This document shows, piece after piece, positions 10,908-23,080 of a stretch of DNA of 58,501 bases (positions within the stretch are counted from its first letter, which is position 1; each line of letters opens with the position of its first letter). This stretch comes from Saksenaea vasiformis B4078 (Eukaryota > Mucoromycota > Mucoromycetes > Mucorales > Saksenaeaceae). The position numbers and the translations under genes were made by a program. Location: the NCBI GenBank assembly GCA_000697055.1, contig JNDT01001018.1, positions 1-58,501 on the forward strand, read 5' to 3'. The notes under the pieces are model-generated. The model ran no database searches and was not told the DNA's origin. It saw only the letters and a list, made by a program, of their open reading frames with translations.

Positions 10908-12783
10908 TCAATCTTCAGAAGCTTCTATTTGTTCTTTGCCGTCATCAGAAAAGAGCGGTGTCCAAACCAAATATAGTACAAATGAAAAATAAGCAACGCT
11001 TAACAAAACTAGCAACGGTGGCCAGTTCAATTCGTTAAGGTTGTTGACAAAAAGATAACTGTTGAAACCAACGACAACCCATGAGATCCCCCAGCACAAG
11101 TACTGAGCAGCTCTTTTGCTTTTAAACGCCGCTGTCATGATCTCGTTGGAGGACGTTAACTTGAGGATAGGTATGATAGCCATCGGAAGACATAGACTTT
11201 ACAAAATTCTGCATCAGATCACTGTCAAAATCATATAAGCTACCCTTACCTCTGCAAAACGTTCAAAATTTCTCCCATCGTATCAAAACGCTCTACCGCG
11301 AACACAGCTACCATCATACTAGGTACCAAGGCGACAGCGCGCGTCAATGCCACTCGGTGCCATTGCTTCTTGAAAATGGCACCAAAAAATCCTTCTACTA
11401 CCTTTTGTTTCCAGGATTGTTTATTGCATGCTTGTTAGTGTAGCTGTATCATTGCCAAAACTTACATATTGTCCCGCTAGCGTTCCTGTCATGGTCGAAC
11501 TCTGGCCAGCAGCGAGAAGACCAGCTGCCCATAGATATCGAGCATATTCTCCAAGCGTATTTTGCAACACCATTGATGCATCATAAAGTCCAGGAAGCTG
11601 CGTAATCGTTTGACCAGGTTGATAAAATACTTGAGCAAACACAACCACAATCGCCAGGTTTATGAAATACGATGTCAACAACGCCAACGCCGACTCCACC
11701 GCAAAGTAGAAGTTAGCCTCCTTTAGTTTAGACTGACTTGGTTTCTCTCCCAGATTCCGCGTCATAACCAGGGCGCTGTACAACAATGCGTAAGACAAAA
11801 AAAAAAAAGAAAAAACAATGGATACGTTTACCTGTGGAGAAACATGTTGTGGGGCATAATTACAGCACCTACCATACCGACTGCCTGAACGGTTGCATCC
11901 TCGGGAATCTCCGGTATAATCATCCCTTCCAAGATTCGGCCAATGCTTGGGTGGGATGAAATCATTTCGATCCAGAAGCACCCAATCATCACGCCAATAA
12001 GGGCCATAAAAAAGACCTCAATCTTCCTTACGCCATACTGCTGTAGCCACATAAACAAAAACGTATCCGTCGCTGTAATCAAAACACCAATCCATAACGA
12101 AAGTCCGAACAGGATCTTGATTGCAATCGCCGTGCCGATGATTTCTTGGATATCCGAGCCGATGATAGCGAGTTGAGTAAAGACCCAGATGGCCAAGCCA
12201 ACAGGTCGACTGTAATTCTCTCGTACGAGCTGGGCAAGATGTTTACCGGTAACTACACCAAGACGCGCGGAAAGAATCTGGATTGCCAACCCTGATAGAG
12301 TGCATGTCATTGAGGTTTACTATAGGTACTGTTTTTCTTCTTGAGCAATTCATACCTGCGGCATGAGAACATAACAAGAGCCAGAGTAGCTTGTAGCCAG
12401 CTACTGCACCTGATTGAAGGTCGGATTCAAGATTTCCTGGATCCAAATAGGCGATGGACCTAAAATGCATCGCACCATAAGCACGTAGTTACCTGACCTG
12501 AGGATACTTACATCAGCCATCCTAGTGAGCTATTAGAAGAAGAAAAGGTTTGCGTATCCAATTATAACGTACCAGGGCCAGTATATTGCATCAACTTCTT
12601 CCAAGAGAAAGATTGACTCGCCTCATTGCCAGACGTATCGATTTGTCCCATTCCTTCCATGTGGACATGCCAACGGTCATGTGGTTTAGGGATCGAGTTA
12701 TCCTCACAAGCTCGGTAAGACACAGAGGTTTCATTGCCAAGCAAACTGGTCGAGCTTTCGCCCTCATTTCCGCGAGGAGACAT
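10908..12783 (-). CDS. NRAMP-family divalent metal transporter
   Basis: Seven exons (12783-12573, 12521-12512, 12459-12356, 12291-11832, 11775-11466, 11401-11250, 11196-10908) give 511 residues in phase. The family signatures are intact: [16 protein letters not shown] in the first membrane helix, with the metal-binding DPGN, and MPHNMFLHS in helix 6, with the M-P-H-N metal site. The [15 protein letters not shown] block, usual before helix 9, is also present. The hydrophilic N-terminus before residue 60 is expected to be cytosolic. Such transporters import Mn2+ and Fe2+ with protons at the plasma membrane, or release them from vacuoles; location cannot be decided here. The second exon is only 10 nt (GATGGCTGAT), yet it supplies the conserved W-L-M. 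An in-frame ATG at 12870 is an alternative start. Confidence 0.95.
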
Positions 12784-14439
12784 GGTAACGCGAAATCTGG
12801 GGAAACGAAGCGCACTTTTTTTCTCAAAAGTTGCGATCCGTATTTGGGACTCGTTTTGCATCCCCCTCACAGGTTACACTTCCCCCCAATTTACTTGATT
12901 GTGTGATCACGCTATTTGGATATGGTAAAGTGCGCCATAACGCCATCTCATGGTGATAATAGAAAAGGTGTTCCTTCTTACGAAGGAATGGATAGAGGAT
13001 TTCCAATCACTTATCAGTACATGTAATGGTATTTCGTTGGCCAGAGTCTCCACCCGTTTCACACGGGTTCTGGTTGTTGAGTGCTCCGTAGAGAATTTTC
13101 TCAATGCAATCACCATGTGGAGATAGAAGGATTTAGATTTCTACCTCTGTTCGGAGAACACAATGTCGGCTGTCTGCGGAAGCCCCAACAGCCGATGGTT
13201 GCACACATCAGTCGTGTTACCTTCACAGCGGTTTGCAAATCATTTGTTGCATGAAAAAGCTGGTTACCTACTAGCAATAACCACTATGTAGATTTCCCAT
13301 TCTTACCCACAGGGCATACTTAGTAAGATACAAGTCTCCTTTTCTTTGCTTCAGGGTGTCGTAGGTCTGAACACGAAGTATATAGAAGAACTTCCAAGTT
13401 CGCGTTGAACCACCGTTAAACAATACGAACAGTGTTCGTTCGAACTATGGATTGATGAATCCTTTTCTCTAGTGTCGATGTCTATCAGCACTTGATGGAA
13501 AAACCCCGCTTTTCATGGAAAGTTCTTGCACCATAGCAACCAAAAAAGAAAATGTAGCAATTTCCACATCCTGATGTGCCGCTCTTGTATATTATAATAT
13601 AGCCGTGATAGCACACAAAAATGTTCATATTAAAAAAAGCCACTTGAATTTGTATCCAATTTACTAGCGGAAGCTTGCCAAGAAAGAAACAACACGAGAC
13701 GATATTCTTACAAGAACCTTCCTGTCGCCTTGCATTCGTCTTGCGTTTGAAAGATAATGTTGATAAGAAAACCGCTGTATAACGATACAGGCTTACAGCG
13801 TAAATGATAATCAGATAAGCATTGCTGAAAAGTTTTGATGAGACTGGAGATGAACGTTCAACCTTTTTCTTAGGAGCCATACCAAAAATTGGAGCCATAC
13901 CAAATTCCCGGCCCGGAGATCAATAAGGTCTAGGGTAGTTTCGGTGGGTGTGCGGTTGTGCAAGGTATGTCTTCAAAAAGTGCGGGTCGGATTACGTATG
14001 GCTACTAAGACAGCTGAACGTTCAATGTTATCTACGTCTCAGAATGCATGAAAACGGTGCTAGTCAAAGCATTTATTTGCCGATGGACTTACTTGATACT
14101 TCTCGTACGAAGAACCATATATTGGTATGGACATAGATTGTCGGATTTCTGGTTTCCTAATTGTCTCGTTTCAAATATATTCATCAGGTGCCTCGGTACT
14201 AAACCTACATTTTGGATGCTTGTTCTTCTCCTCTCCTTCGTTCTCCTTTGTATCCTCTCCAGCGGTGTCTTCCAGCATGATCGCAGTCTGAGGATCGTGA
14301 ACACGCATTCCTTATTGCGGACATTATATGTAGTCTGTTCACTAACAACGACCATCAAAATGGTATAAATAATGCTGGTAGACATCTGTAATCATCATCT
14401 TTATTTCTGAGTAAATATCTACCAAGAGCCCAAAAGCGG
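12784..14439. other. Long intergenic stretch, no supported gene
   Basis: It includes the NRAMP upstream region. A minus-strand ORF at 13485-13898 opens with a duplicated short phrase (GGAGCCATACC twice near 13862-13891) and has no recognised domain. ORFs at 14048-14385 face both ways and look fortuitous, or may be more debris of the adjoining transposase. Confidence 0.4.
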
Positions 14440-14775
14440 TTATCTATTGTTTCCCTCTCTTACTAATCCTTCCCCATCAATCGACTCCCTGGAAAGTGTT
14501 CTGGTAGGAACTCGGCTATAGAACAGGCCAGGTTCGTCCAAGTTGTAGACACGAGAAGGAACGTACTCGATAATCTTCTCTTTACCACGGCGATCCTTTC
14601 TTGCGTGCTCTCGCTGTCAATCTGATGGACCCAGATCTCTGTTGATAGTGCGGTAACAGAGGCCTTGACATTTTTCGAAATTTGTTAACCAGCCATTGGA
14701 GAAGGGAAATTCAGCTAATTTCTTCATAAATCGTAATGACCTCAAACCGCTTGATGATCCAAAAGGTGTTGTTTC
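14440..14775 (-). pseudogene. Pogo/Tigger-like (CENP-B HTH + DDE) transposase remnant
   Basis: One minus-strand frame reads KKLAEFPFSNGWLTNFEK, the end of a CENP-B-type helix-turn-helix. It then crosses an in-frame TGA and continues to YNLDEPGLFYSRVPTRTL, which matches the first DDE block of pogo-like transposases (usual N-x-D-E-T-x-L-F-Y, here with Pro for Thr). A TAA follows shortly. Both ends of the protein are missing and no terminal repeats were found. The family call rests on those two blocks. Confidence 0.72.
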
Positions 14776-15556
14776 CAGCTGCTTGATCAAACCGTACCGC
14801 TGAGGTCTACTTCAACTCAGAAAAGCAGAACGTCTATGCCGCTTTGTCTTCAGATATTGCTGGTTCCTTCCATCGTAAGTATCTTTCCTGTTGAGAATGC
14901 CGGAGATAAAACGCTTCCGTTGGAATCTTGTTCAGTTTAAATATATGTTTCACCTACTCGGTATGCATATTCTGCGACCTTTCGAGTCTCTTTTGCATGA
15001 TGGCAGATTGACAAACGTTGAGTGTTGTTCAGATTCCTGGCTAAGCTTTTCTTGTATTTAAGAGTTGGTGAAGACAGTATAATACGGAAACTACGTTTTG
15101 TTTTCTTGATTTATATTTACGTCTTACATAGATCAACATAAGCATATTATCAGATCATTCGGGTAATTGGTATCCTCCAGTCTTCCATGACAGTATCCGG
15201 AAGTACTGCTTCACTATTTTTGTACCTGCTTGATCTATGTTGTGTTGTTGTTGCAGCTCACTGTCCGAACGATAGTCCTTATTCCTTTGGTGCGAAATTT
15301 TGATTCAACCCGTCTCTTTGCGAGTTTGTGTGCAAATTCATGAAAAAGAAAAGCAGCTATACAGATACAGAACCTATAAATTTTCGACAGGCAAGAAGGA
15401 TAGTCGTATTATCTGAACGGCTTGTGAATATATATATATATAATCATAAATCAGAGAGCTGGCATGTTAATTTGCTAGAAGTGCAGTTGGATCTAATGCT
15501 GCCACCGATTTTGAAAGGTGTTGATCCAATCGTCTACTTTACTGTGCAGGAATAAT
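14776..15556. other. Intergenic, no supported gene
   Basis: AT-rich with a TA repeat near 15430-15442. The plus-strand ORF 15328-15555 has no recognised domain. Confidence 0.4.
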
Positions 15557-16809
15557 TCAAATACATGCATATTCTCTGGCTATACGACGTCGTTCTACAT
15601 TCCATTCGTCGATCTTGTGGCCAAGCTCGATTGTCTTTTCGGTTTCGATTTCCATATTCTGCATTACTTTGTCTTCGCACCATTTAAACAACTCTTCTAC
15701 GCGTCGACGTATGTCCCACAGATATCGTTGCATAGGCGAATAATAGACGCCGGTATCGTCCGCTTCATTCACGTATCTGAAATGAGAACATCAGTTAGCC
15801 AATTCTCTTTCCGCTGCGTGCTATGCTCACTTATCAGGAGGTGCGATTGAAGGAAGTTCAGGACACAATCTGCGAGCTTCCTTGATTGCTTCATACGCAG
15901 TTTCGGGAAAATAGACTTTTCCCGGCTCCATGCTATTTTCAGCGCCACTATGTCGTAGTTGGACAATCGCTTCAAGAATTGACATATCAGCAACGTCAAG
16001 AAGTTCGCGCACATGTACTATGTTTTTATCCTCTTCCACATTCTGTATGAAAGTTAATCGATCTCGTGGTCATACAGAATAGATTAAATAAAAACCTTTT
16101 TGAGTAGATCTTCGATAATTCTCGTATCTTGGGCCAGAGCTTTAGCTTTCTCAGAGAGCTCTTTGCCTTCCAACACCTAATGCATTTATTATGAACCCTG
16201 ATTAAAGCCAACGAATGCCTTACGCTGCCCAGCAGCACCGTCAGCTCTTCACGGTATTTTTGAAGTGATCTTTGATCAATTCCATATTTTTCATTCTGCC
16301 AGTAAATAAGTTTCGGTTATATCTCGCTGTCGGGACTTACAGGAGATTCTGTATCTCGAATGCGTTCATCCATGCTGTCCACCTTCAGCTTGGCTTCTGT
16401 GATCTTGTCTTCTGCCTTTCTCAAACCTCCCTGAACTCTTTGTTTTTCTGAAGCTACTTCGCACTACATTTTATGTGAGAAAAATAAACGACAACTGAGC
16501 ATATGCATTTAAACACTTGCAGTAATGAATAGAAGAAACCATTGTAAACTCCATGTCTCAATGCTCTTAATCTCAGCTTTCCAAACTTCCCTATAATCAC
16601 AGCGTAAATAAGCTTAACGGAAGCAGGTTAAATTACGCTTGAGCTTCTGCTTCTTTCAATTCTTTATCCAGCGGTGCTTTATCGAGCAGAAGCTTTTTAA
16701 CTGCAAGCTTGTTTTCAAAATAAGGCCGTTCGACATGAATCAAGCCTGCAACGGCGTGGGTCAGATCATCGATCGTGGCCAACTGCTGATTAGCAGACGA
16801 ATTGGACAT
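15557..16809 (-). CDS. Multi-exon coiled-coil protein of unknown function
   Basis: About seven exons on the minus strand. The start I chose is MSNSSANQQLATIDDL at 16809; MVDLPRF at 16839 is the alternative. Internal exons encode charged helices (EKQRVQGGLRKAEDKITEAK and ELSEKAKALAQDTRIIEDLL). The last two exons encode EAIKEARRLCPELPSIAPP and then YLWDIRRRVEELFKWCEDK with ERRRIAREYACI at the end. Exon joins are in phase with GT-AG borders except intron 2. That intron fits best as GC-AG (ACT, then GCAAGT) but leaves an odd hydrophobic WFLLFIT, so that join is uncertain. I do not recognise the family. A structural or complex-forming role is a guess from composition only. Confidence 0.6.
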
Positions 16810-17122
16810 TGTAAATTGAAACCGAGGAAGATCCACCACTGTTCGCTGTTTACCAGTTTTTTTAGACTGTTGAACAGGACCATGTGGGCCAATAAAATTC
16901 TCAAGCCTGCGCTCGTAACACTGAAACTGTTGATTCAGGATCCAGTAGTGGATGCGTTACACCAATCTGAGATCCCTCCCCGCTATTAGCGTGCCCCGAC
17001 TTTTTATTACGCGCGTCTAGCTAAAGTAACCTGTTGTTGATGGATATCAGTTTTAATGCTAATCGCCAAGCGGTTCCAAAGGAGATGTTGTATGAAGTAT
17101 TGCAACATATAGAAGGAAATCT

Positions 17123-18823
17123 TCAATTCTCTTCTTCATTGTCTGCATCTGCTATTTCATTTTCGCCATACCGTCCTAATATCATGATCGCTTCTTCAGG
17201 AATGACTCCATCAGGATTGAAGTATGAAAACTCTGGTCCAATATGGGAGTCCAACATTAAAAGGAAATCGTCGAATCTAACAAAGTAAAAATATAAATCG
17301 ATGGCTGTGTCTTTAACGCACTTGCTTACATCTGGTGATTCTTTTCATCTTCAAATATTTTCGCATAGATCCAATTCTGTTTAAAGCAATCGATCTCATT
17401 CTACAGTCAAAGTGGACGTTAAGCGCAACGCAGGTTACGCTGTGTAGTATGGTACCTTGTATTTCTTGAATTCGATTGCTTGCCTCGCCCCGTTTTGACT
17501 GACATGGCGATTATAACTCCAAAATACAGGCTGTTCCAGTAACAAGCCAAGCGCAGGTGCTTTTGGTATGTTAACCTTCGTGGGTTCGAATGACCTTGGA
17601 ATAATTGATAACGGTGTTTTGCTGCGCACCGCTAACATGGCCATGGCTTTTCGAAGTATCTCAGTTTCGATCCACATGTGCTGATGACACTTACAAATCA
17701 TTTTACGAATCTGATGCAACATAAAAGACTGACCATGAATTTTGATGCTGAGCCATTCCATCCCATGGATAATCATTGGTTCGTCCACCTGGCCATCATT
17801 GGTTAGCATCACATCAACCGCAGCTTTCGACTTAATGTACCGTAATCTGCATCATATGTCGCTTTGCAGAAATATCGGAATGCTCGCGCCGAATAGTATA
17901 GTTGTGAAAGTTGTGCGTTCCAACAAACATAGAAAGCGCATCATTAAATTGCTCGTATATATCCCGGCTAATACGGTAGGAATGCTTCACAGCCAGTTCT
18001 TCCGCTGTGCTACGTGGGATGTACCAACGAGTCGGATCGTCTCTTGCCGAGATCTCCAGATCCGTCTCTGAGAACCGCGTTCTCCTCAGTGGTTTGGGAG
18101 AAGGTGGAAGAAACACGTAACTTGGTAGAAGATACTCATAAATACGGGAATCGCAGAGATTTTTAGCCTGAAACGATCTGCGGGTTTCAACATAGTCTAT
18201 ATAGACGCTAAGTTTATACGAATGCACGTTCAGGGCAAAATTACCCCAGACACGGATCTGTTCTGGCAGTTGCTCGTTGATCTTCTTAACGATATCTTGA
18301 TCTCCAACGATCATTTTCATGGATACAACATTTCCCGCGGCGTGTACGCCTTTGTCTGTCCGTGCTGCTCTTTGTAATTGGACCTTCGAACCGTTTTAAG
18401 ATCGGTAGAAATACTTTCGGCTTAATACCTTTTTGGGATCTACGGAGTTGTCTTTGGAAACTGCTCCTGCTTTGCACAGTGCTTCAAACAGTTCTGCCTC
18501 AATGGATTTTGCAGTAGGGTTTCTACAACGATGGTCAACGCTGAAATGTCATGCTAGATTGCATTGATTTACATTTGCATTCCTTGGTAACCGGTACCAT
18601 TATAACCAAGAAGCAATGCTACTTTCTTTTTCGGTCTGCGAGGTTCGCCCGATGGAACATAATTGGCATTGCCCTCTCTTCGCTCCATGGCTTTCCAGCT
18701 AGCTTGGGTCAAAAAATGCTCACGCCGTTCATTTCCAGTTTTTATTCGTGTGGCATTAGCCGTGGTTAAGCAGTAATGGCGCACGCAGACACGTTTTAGA
18801 TGTGCACGTGTCCCGGTGAACAT
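17123..18823 (-). CDS. PUS1: tRNA pseudouridine synthase, PUS1/TruA family
   Basis: Isomerises uridines in tRNA and some other RNAs to pseudouridine. Signatures in order: KKKVALLLGYNGTGYQGMQ near residue 70, the catalytic block AARTDKGVHAAGNVVSMK with the active-site Asp, GTHNFHNYT, and IKIHGQSFMLHQIRKMI. The C-terminal part reads FPT-like PRSFEPTKVNIPKAPALGL and ends in an acidic tail (ADADNEEEN). The first 40 residues are rich in Arg and Lys with no acids (MFTGTRAHLKRVCVRHYC), as in a mitochondrial presequence. A later ATG (MERREGN) could give a nuclear form, as in animals. A short intron (GTACAT to GGCCAG, with branch GCTAAC) between ITV and DEPMIIHG restores a frame that otherwise looks broken. 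Confidence 0.93.
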
Positions 18824-18867
18824 CGATTATCATCGTTATGTTTATCATTTTCAATTTTCAATTGCTT

Positions 18868-18930
18868 TCGGACAGCCATTCATAGTCCTCTTGGACTGCC
18901 AATTCACGTGCTATTTTGGACAGCCAATTA
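18868..18930. promoter_or_regulatory. Triplicated GGACAGCCAATT-like motif upstream of PUS1
   Basis: GGACAGCCATT, GGACTGCCAATT and GGACAGCCAATT occur at 18870, 18893 and 18918, spaced 23 and 25 bp apart, 47-107 bp upstream of the PUS1 start. Two contain CCAAT, the core bound by HAP/NF-Y in fungi. Regulatory function is inference. Confidence 0.4.
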
Positions 18931-19374
18931 GCGGACATAGCTAAGCTGTAGGATGCATCATCACTTTGTACTCCGAATGAGTTTCCTAGCATACACGCGA
19001 CGAATTAAATGTATACACCATTTGGTCGATCAGTGATAATGGAATTCTTTGGCAGATACTCTTACCGTATTATGTTACTGCTGTATGGTACCAGTCCCAA
19101 CAATTTTTTTAGTGACAACAAAATGATGGAAATCTTTCTTGTCTTCTTTCTTCTCCCCCAAATGTTTCTCCGAGGTAAGTGCCATTTTTGTAAGAACCGT
19201 ACAAGTAATGTATTGTTTATTATCAACACGTGCAGAAGCACAACGAAGAGTGGATGTTTTATTGTTACCGTGAATATTTGGTTTTACAAAGAAAAGCACT
19301 TATCCCATACAGAATCTTCCGATAACATCTTTCATCGTCATATAGCAGCTGTGCGCAAACAGAGCTATGAAAAG
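18931..19374. other. Intergenic, no supported gene
   Basis: Overlapping ORFs on both strands (19009-19563 plus, 19075-19299 minus) have no recognised motif. The DNA leads into repeat D copy 1. Confidence 0.35.
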
Positions 19375-20370
19375 ATCATACAAAGGCGAATCAAGACATG
19401 CTTTTCACTTCTCTTTTCTTTGCAGCTACATATGTTGCAAACATTGTCTGATAAGTACTTTCTTATTTATGATCGTACAGCCAGCTATTTCATCGTATTT
19501 TTTAGATATGGATCCGGACTGCAGGATGGCAATGAAAGGCTTCAGAAAGCTACAGCCAGTTGACACAATCGTTACTGATTTTGATTGGCTGAAATCGGCT
19601 TGGGTTCTGGAAAAGCCATATATTGGCTTGTTGCCTGCCTTCCTGTAGTCCATGTGCACGAAAGTGCACGTATCGCCGTAGATAATACGGTTTGATACTT
19701 AAGGTAAGCTAATCCCTATAGTCTCACTAATTTTTTAATCATTTTATTAGGTTCGTTATTAATCATTCATACTTCACAAGTCATTCATCTATCAGGAAAG
19801 TCATCCTAGTCAATTCTATACTGGATACCATTTTTAATACCATGCGTCACCGGTTAAGGGTAGGTCTTTCAAGCTTTTTATACTATTAGCTGACTTCAAA
19901 ACAGTGCACCATAGGTCACCGTAGTCACGCGGTCAAAAGAAGGCTGATGATGGACGGCTTTGGCTGTCCGAAGGGCAAATCCTTTCAATTGCTTGGAAGA
20001 TCATAAGAGAACTCCGATCTCCTATTTTACGGACGCTGCTGTCCTAAGGGATTGGAAGTTGCCTGTGCTCGGGCCAATTTCAATATCCAGAATTGTCGGC
20101 AATGATGCAGCCAGACATCAAAAGCATATTCGACGCCAGTGTACCAATTCCATAGAATTTCGCCTTTAATTGTGCCTCAGTTTAACGCTACTGTACGCTC
20201 CCTCCAGATGAAATTTGCACTCAGAACTAGCTTTCTTACGTTGACTCGATGCTTGTAATGGAGTGCTATGATTTTCCATACAGCGCCTTAGAGTTTAGTT
20301 ACGTTATCCGACATGGGAAATGTACCATATAACGGGATGTGATGGGTATCCAAGGGGAAGACCGATTTCA
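19375..20370 (-). repeat. Dispersed repeat D, copy 1 (minus-strand ORF remains)
   Basis: Co-linear with 25640-26485, with indels. Matching minus-strand peptides include MDYRKAGNKPI here against MDYKKAGIHVI in the other copy, and HHQPSF against HHQPAL. This copy also encodes DTHHIPLYGTF, similar to a broken NAHHISLYETL in the other. Several stops interrupt the frame here. It sits between PUS1 and frataxin. The family is unknown. Confidence 0.65.
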
Positions 20371-20630
20371 TCCTTTTACTCGTCTTAAACTTAATTGACC
20401 TGCTATTACCTTTATCAAGCCAATGTATGGCAAAGCCCTCTGGTAAATGAAAACGAATAAACATGGAAGGGATGCAATAGTTATTAAATCGTGTAGCTCC
20501 AATGTATCCAAGCTTTGAGTTCAAGAAAAACCTCGTATTGAAACTTTACTGACGTCATGGATAGTTATGTACGGGGTTTCGGGAATAGAATTCTCGGTTC
20601 CTGGAGGATCTCTGTTGTTCAAACAACTCC

Positions 20631-21320
20631 ATGTCATTCGCTCGATCGGCAACACGCGTAATCGCGAGACGTACTCTAGTCTCCTCGTTCGTACTTCCCA
20701 AGAAAAGAGTATGTGTAATTCCTACGGTGTCGAAACCTGCGGTTGTATCCATTCCTGCGATCCGATCGTTCTCGTCTTCGGGTATGATCAATCGTCAGTT
20801 TGAAATTGCGTACGTATTTCCGTAATGATAGCTTGTAACCGGGGTGCAAACTTATGTGCTGTCTCAGCGATTTATCAATTGACGAATATCACCGCTTATC
20901 TGACAAACTGATGGATCATATGGTGGAGATACTGGAAGCCATTGGAGACGAGACAGATCTAGCTGGATTTGACGTAGAATATTCAGTAAGTACAATATCG
21001 CACCCTGGAGCTAAGGTTAATACGTATGATAGCAAGGTGTGATGACACTGAAGTTGGGTGCAAATGGTACCTATGTGATCAACAAACAACCTCCCAACAA
21101 GCAGATTTGGCTTTCTTCACCTAAAAGGTAAGGGTTGTCCGGAATAACTTTGATGATTCATCTTTTTTGTAGTGGTCCCAAGCGATACGATTACGACACG
21201 AAGCACGGTCGATGGTTTTACCACCGTGACAACCACACATTAGATGAATTATTGAACAGTGAATTGAGTGAAATTTTGCAACAAAAAGTAGACCTATTGG
21301 AAGGAGATGAAGAGGAATGA
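20631..21320 (+). CDS. YFH1: Frataxin, mitochondrial iron-sulfur assembly protein
   Basis: Four exons (20631-20809, 20868-20985, 21033-21127, 21173-21320) give 179 residues. The first 60 are basic and Ser/Arg-rich ([20 protein letters not shown]), a mitochondrial presequence. The frataxin fold follows: [20 protein letters not shown] with acidic helix 1, then [16 protein letters not shown], the near-invariant [23 protein letters not shown] and [15 protein letters not shown]. Frataxin binds the Nfs1-Isu1 cysteine desulfurase complex in the matrix and stimulates sulfur transfer. All splice sites are GT-AG. The dispersed repeat ends roughly 260 bp upstream, so the promoter must be compact. Confidence 0.97.
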
Positions 21321-21582
21321 TACGTTTATATATAGTGTTTATTGAACAGCACTGTACGCTGCTCTAAATAAAATTAGCATTCATGAAAATCGAGATCGCA
21401 CTAAGAAGTTAATGCGCCATCAGTTAACCCTTAAGGATTACATGAATTTAGACACTCAGTGGACACAACATTTCTGAAAGCCAAGCAAAATCTGTCTGGA
21501 GATGCAAACGGATAGGTAGGATCGTGTAAAAATCACACCCTCTTTACTTCATAAAAATACAATTATTCTAAACGGTATTGCT

Positions 21583-22405
21583 TTATCGATTTCTGCTTGC
21601 GTTGTAATTCCTCTTCCCAAAGTCAAATGGAATATACTTGTACTTGATCATGTGTCGGATTTGTCTCCTCATAGTGATGGCAAACAAGATACAGAAGTAA
21701 ATTAGCAGAATCGGCCAAAACACGGGGACATCAAAGATGCTGAAGAAGCTACAAACGAGAGCAATCACAGTGGCTTTGGTAGCGGAATACCTGACACGAC
21801 ACATGAGTATGGAATGCATCCCCCTTCTACACATTACCAGAATTTGAACTCAGGAAGTCTACGAATAAACGGCTTGAATTCTTCGTCTGCCTTCATGGGC
21901 AATGATGGACCTTCCTCCATTTCATTCTCTTGGGTATCCATCTCAACCGACGGATCGATTTTCGGCGTCAAGAAAGCCAAGAACAGATTCAATAGATAGA
22001 TACCTATTGTTCCAGGTAAGATGATCTATGTTCCTTTCTTATCGTTGAATCAGATGTTTTACCTAAAGCGTAACTGCACAAATAAAGAAATAGTTAAACA
22101 AAAGACGGTTCAAGCGTCCGGCATCCCAAACGGCAACTTACCAAACGATATACCAGCCCTCCGAATACACGATGCGCAACATAAAGAGCACAAGCAAAAC
22201 TATGGTTGCAACCCATCGGAATTCAGTGTATGGGGTCACTTCATCCAGGTACCGTTGCCATTTCTAAGTACGGAAGAAGACCACTTCGTCAAATCATAAC
22301 CCATTATAAAGACAGCAAAACAAACAATACCCTCTCCAAGGCCGACTTTTGAGCAAGAAAGTTAGAGGAAGCACCTTCACTAGATTCACCCGAAAGATCG
22401 TTCAT
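21583..22405 (-). CDS. RER1: RER1, Golgi-to-ER retrieval receptor
   Basis: Five exons (22405-22331, 22263-22142, 22073-22063, 22003-21838, 21790-21583) join to 193 residues. Diagnostic blocks are [55 protein letters not shown] and [20 protein letters not shown] followed by VPVFWPILL. Four membrane segments are expected. RER1 sits in the cis-Golgi and returns escaped ER membrane proteins and unassembled subunits in COPI vesicles. The tail after the last helix is basic and Asn-rich. Exon 3 is only 11 nt (TTACGCTTTAG), flanked by clear GTAAGT..GCAG and GTAAAA..ATAG introns, and encodes part of the conserved YALG. Confidence 0.95.
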
Positions 22406-23080
22406 GGCTGTAGAAAGAGAAACCGATGACCGACAAACCAGCAGCTTCAGAATTCACCTTCCATTTGTGACTGCCATTCATCAGGTGCTTTTTACCTGTC
22501 AAGCTTTGATAACGAGAGCGATCTCACTTTTCTTGGGAGACCACCATAGGTCTTCCAAACCGGACACCAATAACAGTGCCATAACAAAACCTAAGCCTTG
22601 TGTGGTGGGCTAACGTAATTTGTTGGTTGTGTAACTTATGTCCTTGAGAGTTCCGGAGCATTTTTCTTACTGTTCTCAAGACAGAGGCTCCAAAAGAAAG
22701 CTTGTTATGGAGTAACACGGACATAATTCTAGTCAACTATAGAGAGAATGGGAAACAGCTTAGACTTGTTCTACTACTATTTCAGCAGCCACTATCAGAA
22801 TAGTAGCCCTTCCACAATGACACTAGACTATAAGAAACCACTTCCCATCCGGCAGGCAGCACGCTGTCTTTGAGCAGATATATCCTGAGTCTGGGTTTTA
22901 CTGTTTCAACGTCAAGATTGAGAATCGCTATAAGCCAGGGGAATTTTTTCCTTTCTCATGAAGTAAAACGCTGATTGTGAAGAAGAGGTGTCATTGCTTG
23001 TGGTTGCGAAAACATAGAAATATTACATGCAAATCTTAGATTTTATAGGTCGCTCCCGAACCTATTGGATGGAAATTATA
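22406..23080. other. Intergenic, no supported gene
   Basis: Upstream of RER1 and downstream of AOS1. The plus-strand ORF 22404-22613 and the minus-strand ORF 22524-22736 look fortuitous. Confidence 0.45.

Noticed and set aside
17780..17850. Apparent frameshift and stop in PUS1 after SAKRHMMQITV
   Set aside because: An intron from GTACATTAAG to GGCCAG with a GCTAAC branch site joins ITV to DEPMIIHGMEW and restores the family consensus, so the gene is intact.
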